The notes: a model not told the origin generated them from the sequence alone. A stretch of DNA of 64,000 nucleotides from Nocardioides ganghwensis (GCF_014779655.1 NZ_JACXYX010000005.1:1-64000), one strand, 5' to 3'; positions 35,380 to 44,100 are shown, counted from the first letter of the stretch. Program-made: numbers and translations.

Positions 35380-35502
35380 TCAGCCCTGGCGGGTCTTCAG
35401 CCGGGGGTTGCGCTTGTTGATGACGTACGTGCGGCCGCGGCGGCGCACGACCTGCGAGCCCGGCTGGTTCTTGACCGACCGGATGGAGTTGCGGACCTTC
35501 AT
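35380..35502 (-). CDS. rpmJ: 50S ribosomal protein L36, type B (zinc-free)
   Basis: Forty residues, [17 protein letters not shown] followed by [22 protein letters not shown] in two parts, match type-B L36, which lacks the zinc-binding Cys3His set. The ATG overlaps the rpmF stop (ATGA). Confidence 0.93.
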   Translation of the reverse strand: MKVRNSIRSVKNQPGSQVVRRRGRTYVINKRNPRLKTRQG

Positions 35503-35681
35503 CGCACCGGCCTCCCGCTCGCGTCGACGAGGCCGCGCTGGACGGCGCGGACGAGGCGGCGCGGGACGTTGCGCACCTCGCCGTCGACCGTGACGGGCAC
35601 GAGGTCGACGGGGGTCGCCTTCCACTGCGAGCGGCGGTGGCGGGTGTTGCTGCGTGAGGTGCGGCGCTTGGGGACGGCCAC
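35499..35681 (-). CDS. rpmF: 50S ribosomal protein L32, zinc-free paralogue
   Basis: The first part ([20 protein letters not shown]) is standard L32. The C-terminal zinc ribbon is replaced by a cysteine-free segment ([14 protein letters not shown]). Thus it is the C- paralogue expected in a Zur regulon. GGAGGAA precedes its ATG, 40 nt after mrf. Confidence 0.95.
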   Translation of the reverse strand: MAVPKRRTSRSNTRHRRSQWKATPVDLVPVTVDGEVRNVPRRLVRAVQRGLVDASGRPVR

Positions 35682-35721
35682 GGGTTCCTCCTGGAGTGTC
35701 GAGGGGTGGTCTGGGATCGGG

Positions 35722-36795
35722 TCAGGCGACGTCGCGGATGTCGCCGAGCCACGGCTCGAGGCCGTCCTCGACGACGTCCCACGGCTGGGCGTGGCGGGCC
35801 TCGGCGGGGGTGAGGAGGACCTCCTCGAACGCGGCCCGCAGGTCCTCCGGCGGCGCGCCGAGGCCGGTGTAGAGCAGGCGGGTGACGGGCGTACGCCGCC
35901 CCCAGGGGCTGTAGCCGCCGATGCTCAGCTGGCCGCCGGCGCCGGACCACTCGAGCAGGTCGCCGGGCCGGGTCGGCACCCAGAAGCAGCCGCGGGCGCG
36001 GTGTGCCCCGGTGCCGAGGCGCTCGATGTGGTCGAGCAGCCGCTCGGGGTGGAACGGGCGCCACGAGCGCAGGTCCAGCCGCCAGGCCGCGCCCTGCTCC
36101 AGTGCGGGCAGCTCGAGGTCGAGCTCGGGGGAGCACCACGCGTTGGCGAGGCTGTGGTGGTGCCGGTCGGCGACCAGCGCGGGCCCGTCGACCTGGTCGG
36201 CGCCGTGGACGACGGGGGCGCCGGGGCGGGCCAGGGCGTGCAGCAGGTCGGCGGCCTCGGGCCGGGGCTCGGCGTCGAGCACGACCACGTCGGCGAGCTC
36301 GACCTGGGCGCAGGCGACCTCGCCCACGCCGCGGTCGTCGTACGGGTTGGTGTGCACCCCGCGCTCGCGGAGCAGGTCGTCGCTGAGCAGGTCGCGCTCG
36401 GTGTCGCCCGCGCCCACCGCGGCGACGACGGCGCTGAGCTTGAGGTGGCGCGCCAGCCGCGTGTCGGTGGCGAGGGCGTGGGCGAGCTGGCCCGCCTCGG
36501 TCGCGGTCGGCAGGCCGGAGACGATCGAGCTCCACCGGTCGTCGCGGGCGAGGCGCTGGAGCGTGGGCAGGATGTCCTCGCGCAGCGCGCAGCTGACGCA
36601 CGCGTGCTCGAGCTGCACCTCGTGCCGCTCCACCACGCCGTTCGCGTCGCTGACGGTCCGGGTGAGCACCTGCGACTCGGGATCGATCGTGTGGCGTACG
36701 GAGACCGCGCGCGGCAGGTCCCACGCCAGGCTGAGCAGCGTCGCGTCCATCGCGGCCGGGTCGACGCTCGTGACCACCACCAGCGGCGTCCTCAT
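35722..36795 (-). CDS. mrf: CobW/COG0523-like protein, probable ribosome hibernation factor-recruiting protein Mrf
   Basis: The 357-residue protein has a COG0523-like N-terminal half with the metal-binding motif CVSCALRED and [14 protein letters not shown], and a CobW C-terminal domain (about 225-345: [33 protein letters not shown]). In mycobacteria the homologue Mrf lies with C- ribosomal genes under Zur and recruits the hibernation factor to zinc-starved ribosomes. The Walker A GxxGxGKT loop is replaced by [16 protein letters not shown], so ordinary GTP binding is doubtful. The ATG overlaps the stop of a 22-codon L31-like frame (ATGA). Confidence 0.82.
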   Translation of the reverse strand: MRTPLVVVTSVDPAAMDATLLSLAWDLPRAVSVRHTIDPESQVLTRTVSDANGVVERHEVQLEHACVSCALREDILPTLQRLARDDRWSSIVSGLPTATEAGQLAHALATDTRLARHLKLSAVVAAVGAGDTERDLLSDDLLRERGVHTNPYDDRGVGEVACAQVELADVVVLDAEPRPEAADLLHALARPGAPVVHGADQVDGPALVADRHHHSLANAWCSPELDLELPALEQGAAWRLDLRSWRPFHPERLLDHIERLGTGAHRARGCFWVPTRPGDLLEWSGAGGQLSIGGYSPWGRRTPVTRLLYTGLGAPPEDLRAAFEEVLLTPAEARHAQPWDVVEDGLEPWLGDIRDVA

Positions 36796-36860
36796 CGCGA
36801 CCCGCCGGTCGAGAACGGGTGGCTGTCGCTCGTGATGGGTGGGTGGATGCCGTGCTTCAC
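36792..36860 (-). pseudogene. rpmE2: 22-codon remnant of type-B ribosomal protein L31 (rpmE2), internally deleted
   Basis: AAGGAGGA is followed by a GTG start (36860) and a frame that encodes MKHGIHP, two residues, then [13 protein letters not shown] and TGA. MKxGIHP is the N-terminus of L31 type B, and [11 protein letters not shown] is its C-terminal third (compare mycobacterial RpmE2). About 45 central residues and the final RxxRYG tail are missing. The stop overlaps the mrf ATG (ATGA). rpmE2 is commonly the first gene of such operons, so this is best read as a decayed rpmE2 retained as a translated leader. It is too short to be functional L31. Confidence 0.7.
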
Positions 36861-36873
36861 TTCTCCTCCTTGT

Positions 36874-36896
36874 AACGAGAATCGTTCTCAATAGTA
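36874..36896 (-). promoter_or_regulatory. Zur box and -10 element of the mrf-ribosomal protein operon
   Basis: On the plus strand AACGAGAATCGTTCTCAAT (36874-36892) holds GAGAA/TTCTC arms around three bases, the form of Fur/Zur boxes. On the minus strand TACTAT (36896-36891) is a -10 element directly before it, so bound Zur would block the operon. The zur gene starts 38 bp away in the other direction and may be controlled by the same site. Confidence 0.8.
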
Positions 36897-36930
36897 GACC
36901 ACGGCTGCAGGAAGGGGAAGCCCAAGTAGC

Positions 36931-37368
36931 ATGACCGCCATGACAGCGCGCACCTCCGGCTCCGCGCCGGCCGGACCCGGCCGCAGGGACACCCGTCAGC
37001 GCCGGCTGCTGCGTGACCAGCTGTCGCGGCAGGAGGCGTTCGTCAGCGCCCAGCAGATGTACGACGACCTGCGGGCGAGCGGTGACCGCGTCGGTCTGGC
37101 CACCGTCTATCGCACCCTCCAGGCGATGACCGAGGCCGGCGAGCTCGACGTGCTGCGCTCCGACGACGGCGAGGTGCTCTACCGCCAGTGCGGTCCGCAG
37201 CACCACCACCACCTGGTCTGCCGCAGCTGTGGCGTGACCGTCGAGGTCGACGGCCCTGCGGTCGAGAAGTGGGCCGCCAAGGCGGGCGAGGCGCACGGGT
37301 TCACCGAGGTCACGCACGTGGTCGAGCTGTTCGGCCTCTGCGCGGCCTGCTCGCGCGCTAGCCGCTGA
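36931..37368 (+). CDS. zur: Fur family regulator, probable Zur
   Basis: The 145-residue protein has the Fur winged helix (RRLLRDQLSRQEAFVSAQQM, VGLATVYRTLQAMTEAGE) and the metal/dimer domain with HHHHLVCRSCG and a terminal CAAC, the structural Cys4 zinc site. Divergence from an operon of zinc-free ribosomal proteins identifies it as Zur rather than Fur. GAAGGGGA lies before the ATG. Its last 11 bases overlap the convergent YibE/F gene. Confidence 0.92.
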   Translation: MTAMTARTSGSAPAGPGRRDTRQRRLLRDQLSRQEAFVSAQQMYDDLRASGDRVGLATVYRTLQAMTEAGELDVLRSDDGEVLYRQCGPQHHHHLVCRSCGVTVEVDGPAVEKWAAKAGEAHGFTEVTHVVELFGLCAACSRASR

Positions 37369-38515
37369 CCGACCGGCTGCGGTGCGCCCAGGCGGCGAGC
37401 GCCGTGGTGAGCGGCACGGCCGCGATCAGCCCGATCGTCGCAACGGAGCTGCGCACGATCTCCTGCGCCACCACCTGGCTCGGCACGACCGCGGTCAGCG
37501 AGCCGTTGTCGGCCACCAGCAGCACGAGCAGCGGCAGGGACGACCCGGCGTACGCCAGCACGATCGTGTTGACCACGGACGCGACGTGGGCGCGCCCGAC
37601 CCGGCTGCCGGCGCGGAAGAGCCGCGTGAAGCCGGCGGACGGGTCGGCGTGCGAGATCTCGGCGACGGTGGCCGCCTGGGTCACTGTGACGTCGTCGAGG
37701 ACGCCGAGCGAGCCGATGACGATGCCGGCCAGCAGCAGGCCGCGCATGTCGACGCCCTGACCGGCGCCGACCGAGGCGGAGAGGTCGTCGGTGACCCCGG
37801 TGAGGTGCAGCGCTGCCACGGACAGCCACGCGAGCGCCCCGGTGAGGGCGAGGGCGGCCAGGGTGCCGAGCAGGGCCATCGTCGTGGTGAGGCCGAAGCC
37901 GTGGGTCAGGTAGAGCACGACCAGCACGACGGCCGCCGACCCGACGACGGCGACGAGGAGCGGCGGGCTCCCGTCGAGGATCGCCGGGATCACGAAGAGC
38001 GCCAGGATCGCGAAGGTCGCCGCGAGCCCGGCCAGCGACGCCACGCCGCGCCACCGGCCGAAGGCGACCAGCGCCAGCACGAACGCGAGGCCCACGAACC
38101 ACAGCCCCGTCCCGCGCTGGTGGTCGACCACGGCGTACGCCACCCCGTCCGGGGTCTCGTTGCGGATCAGCACGACGTCGTCGTCGACCTCGACCTCGGG
38201 CGCGCCGAGCCCGCCGGGCAGCGGGGCGGTCACCTCGACGGGGTCCTCGGTGCCGACCGACACGCGTACGGTCCCGCACCGCTCGACGTCGGCGGGCGTG
38301 CCGTCGGGACACGTCTGCTCCTCGACGGCGACCACGCGACCGGGGATCTCGGGTGCGGAGGCCGAGCCGTCACCGATCGCGCCGGGCGAGGGCCACAGCC
38401 ACACGAGCGCGACGACCGTCAGCAGGGCGAGCGGTGCGACGATCGCCAGCGCGGCGGTGCGGTGCAGCCGGGAGCCCGCTCGGGCCGGGCCGCGGTGGTG
38501 GTGGTGGGTTCCCAT
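37358..38515 (-). CDS. YibE/F family multipass membrane protein
   Basis: The 385-residue protein has an N-terminal helix, an extracytoplasmic beta-rich segment with two cysteines (about 60-150) and seven or more helices with the YibE/F core (GVLDDVTVTQAATVAEI, then RVGRAHVASVVNTIVLAYAG). The His-rich N-terminus MGTHHHHRG may bind metal. YibE/F proteins are predicted transporters of unknown substrate; the neighbourhood suggests, but does not prove, a metal link. Confidence 0.85.
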   Translation of the reverse strand: MGTHHHHRGPARAGSRLHRTAALAIVAPLALLTVVALVWLWPSPGAIGDGSASAPEIPGRVVAVEEQTCPDGTPADVERCGTVRVSVGTEDPVEVTAPLPGGLGAPEVEVDDDVVLIRNETPDGVAYAVVDHQRGTGLWFVGLAFVLALVAFGRWRGVASLAGLAATFAILALFVIPAILDGSPPLLVAVVGSAAVVLVVLYLTHGFGLTTTMALLGTLAALALTGALAWLSVAALHLTGVTDDLSASVGAGQGVDMRGLLLAGIVIGSLGVLDDVTVTQAATVAEISHADPSAGFTRLFRAGSRVGRAHVASVVNTIVLAYAGSSLPLLVLLVADNGSLTAVVPSQVVAQEIVRSSVATIGLIAAVPLTTALAAWAHRSRSVSG

Positions 38516-38540
38516 GGGGCGTCCAGCATCCCACGCGTGC

Positions 38541-38574
38541 GACGGCCCCCACCGGTGCTCCGGTGGGGGCCGTC
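38541..38574. terminator. hairpin terminator upstream of the YibE/F gene
   Basis: A perfect 15-bp GC-rich stem (38541-38555 with 38560-38574) closes a TGCT loop. It lies after the stop of the mechanosensitive-channel-like gene, whose minus-strand transcript it would end. Confidence 0.75.
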
Positions 38575-38597
38575 TGCGTACGCCTCGGGCGGAGGTG

Positions 38598-39434
38598 TCA
38601 GCGGTTGGGCGGGGCCGGGGGCGTCATGTGCTGGGTCGCCTCCGGGTCCACGCTCGTGGGGTAGTTCGTGGTCGTGGCGGTGCTGGACGCGCCGTTGCCG
38701 TACGAGCTGCCGGAGTGGCCGCCCATCTCGTCGCGGGCACGGTCGGCACCCACGCGGGCGTCGTGCTTGGCCTGGTCGGCAGCCTGGCTGCCCTTGTCCT
38801 TGGCCTGGCGGAGCAGGTCCGCGGCGAGCTCGCGACCGCCGAGGCCGAACGCGAGGGCGAGGCCGAGGGCCAGGGCGAACATGATCGCGGTGAAGGCGAT
38901 CCGCACGATCTCGGGAGCGATCTGGAGCTGCTCGAGGATCATGAAGAAGGCGATGGTCATGATGACCGCGGGAGCGACCGCACCGACGACCTTGCCGGTC
39001 GGGGTGTCACCCATGAAGCGCACGACGGCGCCGGCGACCGCACCCGAGAGCAGCGCAGCGACGATGAAGATGAGGATCGCCACGATCACGTTGGGCAGGT
39101 AGGCGAGCACGTCGTTCATGAAGCTCGTCGCGGCCGGGATGCCGAGGGCACCGATCGCCGCGGTGATGAAGAAGATGAAGATCAGCCAGAACACGACGCG
39201 CGAGATGCCGTTCGCCGGTGACGCACCGGGCAGCACCGCGTCGACGTACCTGTTGGCCGAGCTCTCGTGAAGGCGCCTGTCGAGGTGGACCTTGTCGAGG
39301 ATCGTCTTGACGATCTTGGCGACCACCTTCGAGACGATGTAGCCGACCAGCAGGATGAGGAGGAATCCGACGAGGTTGGGCAGGAAGCCGAAGATGCCGT
39401 CCGTCGTCCTCTGGAAGCTGTCACCGATGTCCAT
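38598..39434 (-). CDS. TM-helix repeat protein related to MscS channels
   Basis: The 278-residue protein has five hydrophobic helices (e.g. FGFLPNLVGFLLILLVGYI and YLPNVIVAILIFIVAALLSG), matching the TM_helix repeats found in mechanosensitive channel-like proteins. It lacks the cytoplasmic MscS beta/vestibule domain. The C-terminal 70 residues are polar, disordered and Ala/Gly/Ser/Thr-rich. It likely stands alone. Confidence 0.8.
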   Translation of the reverse strand: MDIGDSFQRTTDGIFGFLPNLVGFLLILLVGYIVSKVVAKIVKTILDKVHLDRRLHESSANRYVDAVLPGASPANGISRVVFWLIFIFFITAAIGALGIPAATSFMNDVLAYLPNVIVAILIFIVAALLSGAVAGAVVRFMGDTPTGKVVGAVAPAVIMTIAFFMILEQLQIAPEIVRIAFTAIMFALALGLALAFGLGGRELAADLLRQAKDKGSQAADQAKHDARVGADRARDEMGGHSGSSYGNGASSTATTTNYPTSVDPEATQHMTPPAPPNR

Positions 39435-39541
39435 GGGGGTGTCCTTTCATCCGGTGATGGAGGACTCCACGGTGCAACGCCGTGCGCGGCGACGACACAC
39501 CCCGAGGATCCGAATGATTTCGCCCGGATCGGGTAGGTCGG

Positions 39542-39985
39542 TCAGGCCGCCAGGCGGTTGAGGACGGTCGTCATGTCGTCCTCGGTGTCGCTGCCGATCT
39601 TCTCGAAGACGATCTTCATGATCGGGTCGGCGACCTTCGCGGCGCCCTTGAGCTCGATGACGGCCTCGTACGTGACGCGGCTGCCGGTGCCCTCCGGGTT
39701 GGGGACGACGGTGATCGTGTCGACGGACCGGGCGGTGTCGTTGCTCCCGACGAGGACGATCATGTCGTCGGTCAGCTGCTGGAGGGTGTAGGTCAGCTCG
39801 GTGCTCACGCCGGCGATCTTGGAGACGTTGTGCCAGGTGGAGCCCACCTGCACCGGGCCGGGGTCGATCCGGGTGCAGGACTCGGTGCCCGGGTCCCACT
39901 CCTCGGCGTGGCTGAAGTCCTTCAGGTAGTCCACCACGACGGCGGGCTCGGGGCGGACGTCGAACGTGCGGCTCACTGTGGTCAT
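39542..39985 (-). CDS. SRPBCC (polyketide cyclase/START-like) family protein
   Basis: The 147-residue protein has the SRPBCC pattern: an N-terminal strand SRTFDVRPEPAVVVDYLKDF, DPGTESCTRIDPGPVQVGST and a C-terminal helix. These small helix-grip proteins bind hydrophobic ligands. Its ligand and role are unknown; no operon partner is seen. Confidence 0.8.
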   Translation of the reverse strand: MTTVSRTFDVRPEPAVVVDYLKDFSHAEEWDPGTESCTRIDPGPVQVGSTWHNVSKIAGVSTELTYTLQQLTDDMIVLVGSNDTARSVDTITVVPNPEGTGSRVTYEAVIELKGAAKVADPIMKIVFEKIGSDTEDDMTTVLNRLAA

Positions 39986-40082
39986 GCCCCGACATTAGGC
40001 ACGGGTCTTTCCGGGACAGACCGCCCGAAGGGGTGCGCGCAACCGCCTTGCCCCACCCCTCCGGATCGGACAGATTGGCGCC

Positions 40083-40604
40083 ATGTCGCACGAGATGACC
40101 GACCTGACCGACCTGCCGGACCTGTCGGGCTTGCCCGGCTTCCACGACCACCTCGAGCTGTGCCTGCGCCTGGCCGAGCAGGCGCTCGAGGCGGGCAACT
40201 CCGCCTTCGGGTCGGTGCTGGTCGACGCGGACGGCACGGTCCTCGGGACCGGGCACAACGAGGAGGTCTCGCGCGCCGACCCGACGGCGCACCCCGAGAT
40301 CGAGCTCGCCCGGTGGGCCGCCGCCCACGTCGCACCGGAGGAGCGGGCGTCGTGCGTCGTCTACACCTCCGGGGAGCACTGCCCGATGTGCGCCGCGGCG
40401 CACGCGTGGGCCGGCCTCGGCCCGATCGTCTACGCCGCCTCGACCGCGCAGCTCGTGCAGTGGCGTACGGAGTGGCGGCTGCCCGCCGGGCCCGTCGCGG
40501 CGCTGCCGGTCACCGACGTCGCGCCCGGCGTACGGGTCCACGGCCCCGTCGCGCCGTACGACGAGCGCATCCGCGCGCTGCACGAGCGCGGGCTGCGCCG
40601 GTGA
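40083..40604 (+). CDS. nucleoside deaminase (CDA/tRNA-deaminase-like fold)
   Basis: The 173-residue zinc hydrolase shows the deaminase pair: AHPEIELARW, with zinc His and catalytic Glu in an HPE rather than HAE form, and SGEHCPMCAAAHAW, the PCxxC zinc cysteines. Such enzymes deaminate guanine, cytosine or related bases. The GTGA overlap with the amidohydrolase gene suggests a joint degradative pathway for a nitrogen heterocycle (inference). Confidence 0.85.
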   Translation: MSHEMTDLTDLPDLSGLPGFHDHLELCLRLAEQALEAGNSAFGSVLVDADGTVLGTGHNEEVSRADPTAHPEIELARWAAAHVAPEERASCVVYTSGEHCPMCAAAHAWAGLGPIVYAASTAQLVQWRTEWRLPAGPVAALPVTDVAPGVRVHGPVAPYDERIRALHERGLRR

Positions 40605-42211
40605 ACGACCTCGTCCTCGCGGGGGCGCGGGTCTTCGACGGCGTCCGCTACCTCGGCGAGGCCGGCGACGTGCTCGTGCGCGACGGGCGGATCGTGTCGG
40701 TGGGCGGTGCGGACCGTACGCCCGGGGCGGAGGTCGTCGACTGCGGCGGGGCGCTGCTGCTGCCGGGCTTCGTCGACGCGCACGTCCACCCCGTCCAGGG
40801 CGGGCTCGAGCGGCTCACCTGCGACCTGAGCGGGCTGCCGATCGACCGCGGGGCCTACCTCGCGCACGTCGGGTCGTACGCCGCCTCGCGCCCCGACCTC
40901 GCCTGGGTGCAGGGCGGCGGCTGGGCGATGGCGGCCTTCCCCGGCGGGCTGCCGACCGCGGCCGAGCTCGACACCGTCGTCGCGGACCGGCCCGCCGCGC
41001 TGGTCAACCGCGACCACCACGGCATGTGGGTCAACACCCGCGCTCTCGCCGACGCGGGGATCACCCGTGACACCCCCGATCCATCGGACGGACGCATCGA
41101 GCGCGACGCCGCGGGCGAGCCGACCGGCGTGCTGCACGAGGGTGCGATGGACCTGGTGCTCGCGGTGCTGCCGGTGCCGGATGCGGACGAGCTGTACGCC
41201 GGGCTGCTCGAGGGCCAGCGATACCTCCACTCCCTCGGCGTCACCGGCTGGCAGGACGCGATCGTCGGGGCGTACGCCGGGATGCAGGACACCGGGCCCA
41301 CCTACCTCCGGGCAGCGCAGTCGGGCGACCTCACCGGAAGCGTCGTCGGCGCGCTGTGGTGGGAGCGCGAGCGCGGCCTGGAGCAGGTGGCCGAGCTGGT
41401 GGAGAAGCGGGAGGCCTGCTCGCACGGACGGTTCGCCGCGACGGCGGTGAAGATCATGCAGGACGGCGTGGCAGAGAACGGTACGGCGGCGCTGGTCGAG
41501 CCCTACCTCGACCGGTGCGGGCACGCGACGTCGAACTCGGGCCTCTCCTTCGTCGACCCTGCCTCCCTGCCGGGCATCGTGGCCGCCCTCGACTCCGCCG
41601 GCTTCCAGGTCCACTTCCACGGCCTCGGCGACCGCGGCGTGCGCGAGGCGCTCGACGCGCTGGAGGGCACCGACCCGCGGCGGCGCCACCACGTCGCGCA
41701 CCTCCAGCTGGTGCATCCGTCCGACGTGCCGCGGTTCGCCGGGCTGCAGGTCGCGGCCAACATCCAGGCGCTGTGGGCCTGCCTCGACGAGCAGATGGTC
41801 GACCTGACCATCCCGTTCCTCGGTGCCGAGCGGGCCGCGCGCCAGTACCCGTTCGGCGACCTCCACCGTGTCGGCGCCCGCCTCGTCGCCGGCAGCGACT
41901 GGCCCGTCAGCACCCCGAACCCGCTCGAGGCGATCCACGTCGCCGTCCACCGGATGGCCTACGGGGAGTCCGGGCCTGCTGGGAGCGAGCCGTTCCTCCC
42001 CGATCAGGCTCTCCCGCTCGAGGTGGCCCTCGCGGCGTACACCTCCGGGTCGGCCTGGGTGTGCCACCGCGACGACGCGGGGATGGTGGAGCCGGGGGCG
42101 GTGGCCGACCTGGTGCTGCTGGACCGGGACGTCTTCGAGTCGCCGGAGGACGTGGGGGCGGCGTCGGTGGAGCGGGTGTGGGTGGGGGGTGAGGTGCTCG
42201 GTGGCTCCTGA
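40601..42211 (+). CDS. amidohydrolase family 3 (YtcJ-like) metal-dependent hydrolase
   Basis: The GTG at 40601 overlaps the deaminase stop. The 536-residue protein begins with the N-terminal beta domain (NDLVLAGARVFDG) and has the metal motif FVDAHVHPVQGG, LVNRDHHGMWVNT, a lysine candidate in ATAVKIMQDG, FQVHFHGLGDRGV and GSDWPVSTPNP. This is the YtcJ-like group of amidohydrolases of broad or unknown specificity. It is cytoplasmic, with no signal peptide. Confidence 0.87.
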   Translation: MNDLVLAGARVFDGVRYLGEAGDVLVRDGRIVSVGGADRTPGAEVVDCGGALLLPGFVDAHVHPVQGGLERLTCDLSGLPIDRGAYLAHVGSYAASRPDLAWVQGGGWAMAAFPGGLPTAAELDTVVADRPAALVNRDHHGMWVNTRALADAGITRDTPDPSDGRIERDAAGEPTGVLHEGAMDLVLAVLPVPDADELYAGLLEGQRYLHSLGVTGWQDAIVGAYAGMQDTGPTYLRAAQSGDLTGSVVGALWWERERGLEQVAELVEKREACSHGRFAATAVKIMQDGVAENGTAALVEPYLDRCGHATSNSGLSFVDPASLPGIVAALDSAGFQVHFHGLGDRGVREALDALEGTDPRRRHHVAHLQLVHPSDVPRFAGLQVAANIQALWACLDEQMVDLTIPFLGAERAARQYPFGDLHRVGARLVAGSDWPVSTPNPLEAIHVAVHRMAYGESGPAGSEPFLPDQALPLEVALAAYTSGSAWVCHRDDAGMVEPGAVADLVLLDRDVFESPEDVGAASVERVWVGGEVLGGS

Positions 42212-42224
42212 GAAGCGTGAGTCC

Positions 42225-42878
42225 ATGCCCTCCCGCCTCGCCGCCGTCCTGTGGGACATGGACGGCACCCTCATCGACTCCGAGCCGATCTGGATCGCGC
42301 AGCAGTTCGTCCTGGCCGAGCAGCACGGCGGCACGTGGACCACCGAGCAGGGGCTGGCGCTGGTCGGGGCCGACATGCACGACACCGCGGTCGCGATGCA
42401 GGCCGCCGGCATCGAGATGGAGGCCGCGGAGCTGGTCGCCGCCATCGAGCGCGGGGTCATCGACTCCCTGCGAGATGAGGTGCCGTGGCGGCCGGGCGTA
42501 CGCGAGCTGCTGGCCGACCTGGTGCGCGAGGGCATTCCCTGCGCGATCGCCACGACGTCCTCGCACGAGATGGCGGCGCTCGTCGCCGCGGCCGCGCCCG
42601 ACGGCGCGATCAGCGTGGTCGTCGGGGCCGAGGACGTCGCGCGGACCAAGCCGTCGCCGGAGCCCTACCTCCGTGCCGCCGAGCTGCTCGGCGTACGTGC
42701 GGAGGACTGCGTCGCCGTCGAGGACTCGCCCAACGGCCTGGCGGCGGCGATCGCGTCGGGCGCGACCACCATCGCGGTGCCCAACGACGCGGTGCTGCCG
42801 GAGAGCGGCGACTTCCTGCTGTGGCCGACGCTCGCGGGGCGGACCGTCGAGGACCTCCGAGACAGCCTGTCCGGGTAG
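42225..42878 (+). CDS. HAD-superfamily phosphatase (beta-phosphoglucomutase/phosphoglycolate type)
   Basis: The 217-residue enzyme has DMDGTLIDSE (nucleophile Asp), ATTSSHE (motif II), RTKPSPEPY (Lys motif III) and VAVEDSPNGLAAA (motif IV). A cap domain separates motifs I and II. The ATG at 42225 is used; a GTG at 42201 would overlap the amidohydrolase gene. The substrate is unknown. Confidence 0.85.
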   Translation: MPSRLAAVLWDMDGTLIDSEPIWIAQQFVLAEQHGGTWTTEQGLALVGADMHDTAVAMQAAGIEMEAAELVAAIERGVIDSLRDEVPWRPGVRELLADLVREGIPCAIATTSSHEMAALVAAAAPDGAISVVVGAEDVARTKPSPEPYLRAAELLGVRAEDCVAVEDSPNGLAAAIASGATTIAVPNDAVLPESGDFLLWPTLAGRTVEDLRDSLSG

Positions 42879-42927
42879 TCGATCGCCGGCGACCACCGGT
42901 TCCACCGACGCAGATAGCCTCGACGCC

Positions 42928-43419
42928 ATGGCACCCACCATCGCGACGAACACCGAGGTCGGGCTCGACGAGCTGCTGGAGTTCGTACGCCCGCGCCACC
43001 ACATGCTGCTGATCACCCAGCGCGCCGACGGCAGCCCGCAGGCCTCGCCCGTCACCGGCGGCGTCGACGACAGCGGCCGGATCGTGGTCGCGACGTACCC
43101 GCAGCGCGCCAAGACGAAGAACGCGCGTCGGCGTCCCGACGTCTCGGTCGTCGTGCTCTCCGACGAGTGGGACGACGCGTGGGTGCAGGTCGACGGCACG
43201 TGCGAGGTGCTCGACGCCAGCGAGGCGGGTCGCGAGAACGAGGAGGCGCTCGACGCGTTCGTGGAGTACTTCCGCAACATCGCCGGCGAGCACTCCGACT
43301 GGGACGAGTACCGCCGCGCGATGGTCGACCAGGGCAAGTCGCTGCTGCGGATCACCCCGACCCGGTGGGGCACGGTGTCGACCGGCGGCTTCCCGCCCGA
43401 GGTCGCCGCGGGCTCCTGA
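42928..43419 (+). CDS. PPOX class F420-dependent oxidoreductase
   Basis: The 163-residue split-barrel protein has PRHHMLLITQRADGSPQASPV and TYPQRAKTKNARRRPDVSVVV in parts, the F420 phosphate-binding area of actinobacterial FDOR-B enzymes, and the terminal RITPTRW motif. These enzymes reduce small heterocycles or unsaturated substrates with F420H2. It stands alone after the HAD gene. Confidence 0.87.
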   Translation: MAPTIATNTEVGLDELLEFVRPRHHMLLITQRADGSPQASPVTGGVDDSGRIVVATYPQRAKTKNARRRPDVSVVVLSDEWDDAWVQVDGTCEVLDASEAGRENEEALDAFVEYFRNIAGEHSDWDEYRRAMVDQGKSLLRITPTRWGTVSTGGFPPEVAAGS

Positions 43420-43450
43420 GCCACTGCCGGCTTTCAGCCTGCCTGTCACG

Positions 43451-44050
43451 ATGAACGGCATGCAGACCACCGCCCGGAAGCCCGCCTGGAAGGGCGCCGC
43501 GCTGCTCACCGGCGGGTTCGTCGTGGTGCTCTGGGTGCTCGAGATCTTCGACGCCGCCACCGGCAACCCGCTCGACGCGTACGGCGTGCGCCCCCGCAGC
43601 GAGGACGGCCTCGTCGGCATCGCGACCGCCCCGACGCTGCACTTCGGCTTCGACCACCTCGTCAGCAACACGGTCCCGGTGCTGGTGCTCGGGTTCCTCA
43701 CCCTCGCCACCGGTGTCGCCCGCGGCCTGGCCGCGACGGCGATCATCTGGGTCGTCGGCGGGCTCGGCGTGTGGCTGTTCGCGCAGCCCGGCAGCAACCA
43801 CGCCGGGGCGTCGGTGCTGATCTTCGGCTGGATCGTCTACCTGGTCGTGCGCGGCTTCCTCAACAAGCGGACGACGGAGATCTTCATCGGCGTCGCCGTC
43901 TTCCTGCTCTACAGCAGCGCCCTGCTCGGCGTCCTGCCCGGCCAGCCGGGCGTCTCGTGGCAGGGCCACCTGTTCGGCGCGGTCGGCGGCTTCGTCGCCG
44001 CGCGGATGCTGACCACCCGCCAGCGCAGTGAGTCGAGCATCACGTACTGA
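43451..44050 (+). CDS. rhomboid family intramembrane serine protease
   Basis: The 199-residue protein has six membrane helices. The catalytic Ser lies in NHAGASVLIFGW and the His in WQGHLFGAVGGFVAA; the oxyanion His/Asn helix reads LHFGFDHLVSNTVPV. The glycine after the serine (normally GxSG) is Val here. An ATG at 43460 is an alternative start. Rhomboids cleave membrane proteins within helices. Confidence 0.85.
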   Translation: MNGMQTTARKPAWKGAALLTGGFVVVLWVLEIFDAATGNPLDAYGVRPRSEDGLVGIATAPTLHFGFDHLVSNTVPVLVLGFLTLATGVARGLAATAIIWVVGGLGVWLFAQPGSNHAGASVLIFGWIVYLVVRGFLNKRTTEIFIGVAVFLLYSSALLGVLPGQPGVSWQGHLFGAVGGFVAARMLTTRQRSESSITY

Positions 44051-44100
44051 TCAGTAACGAACGCCGGACGGCGCCCGCCGGGCGCTCCTAGCCTGCGGGC

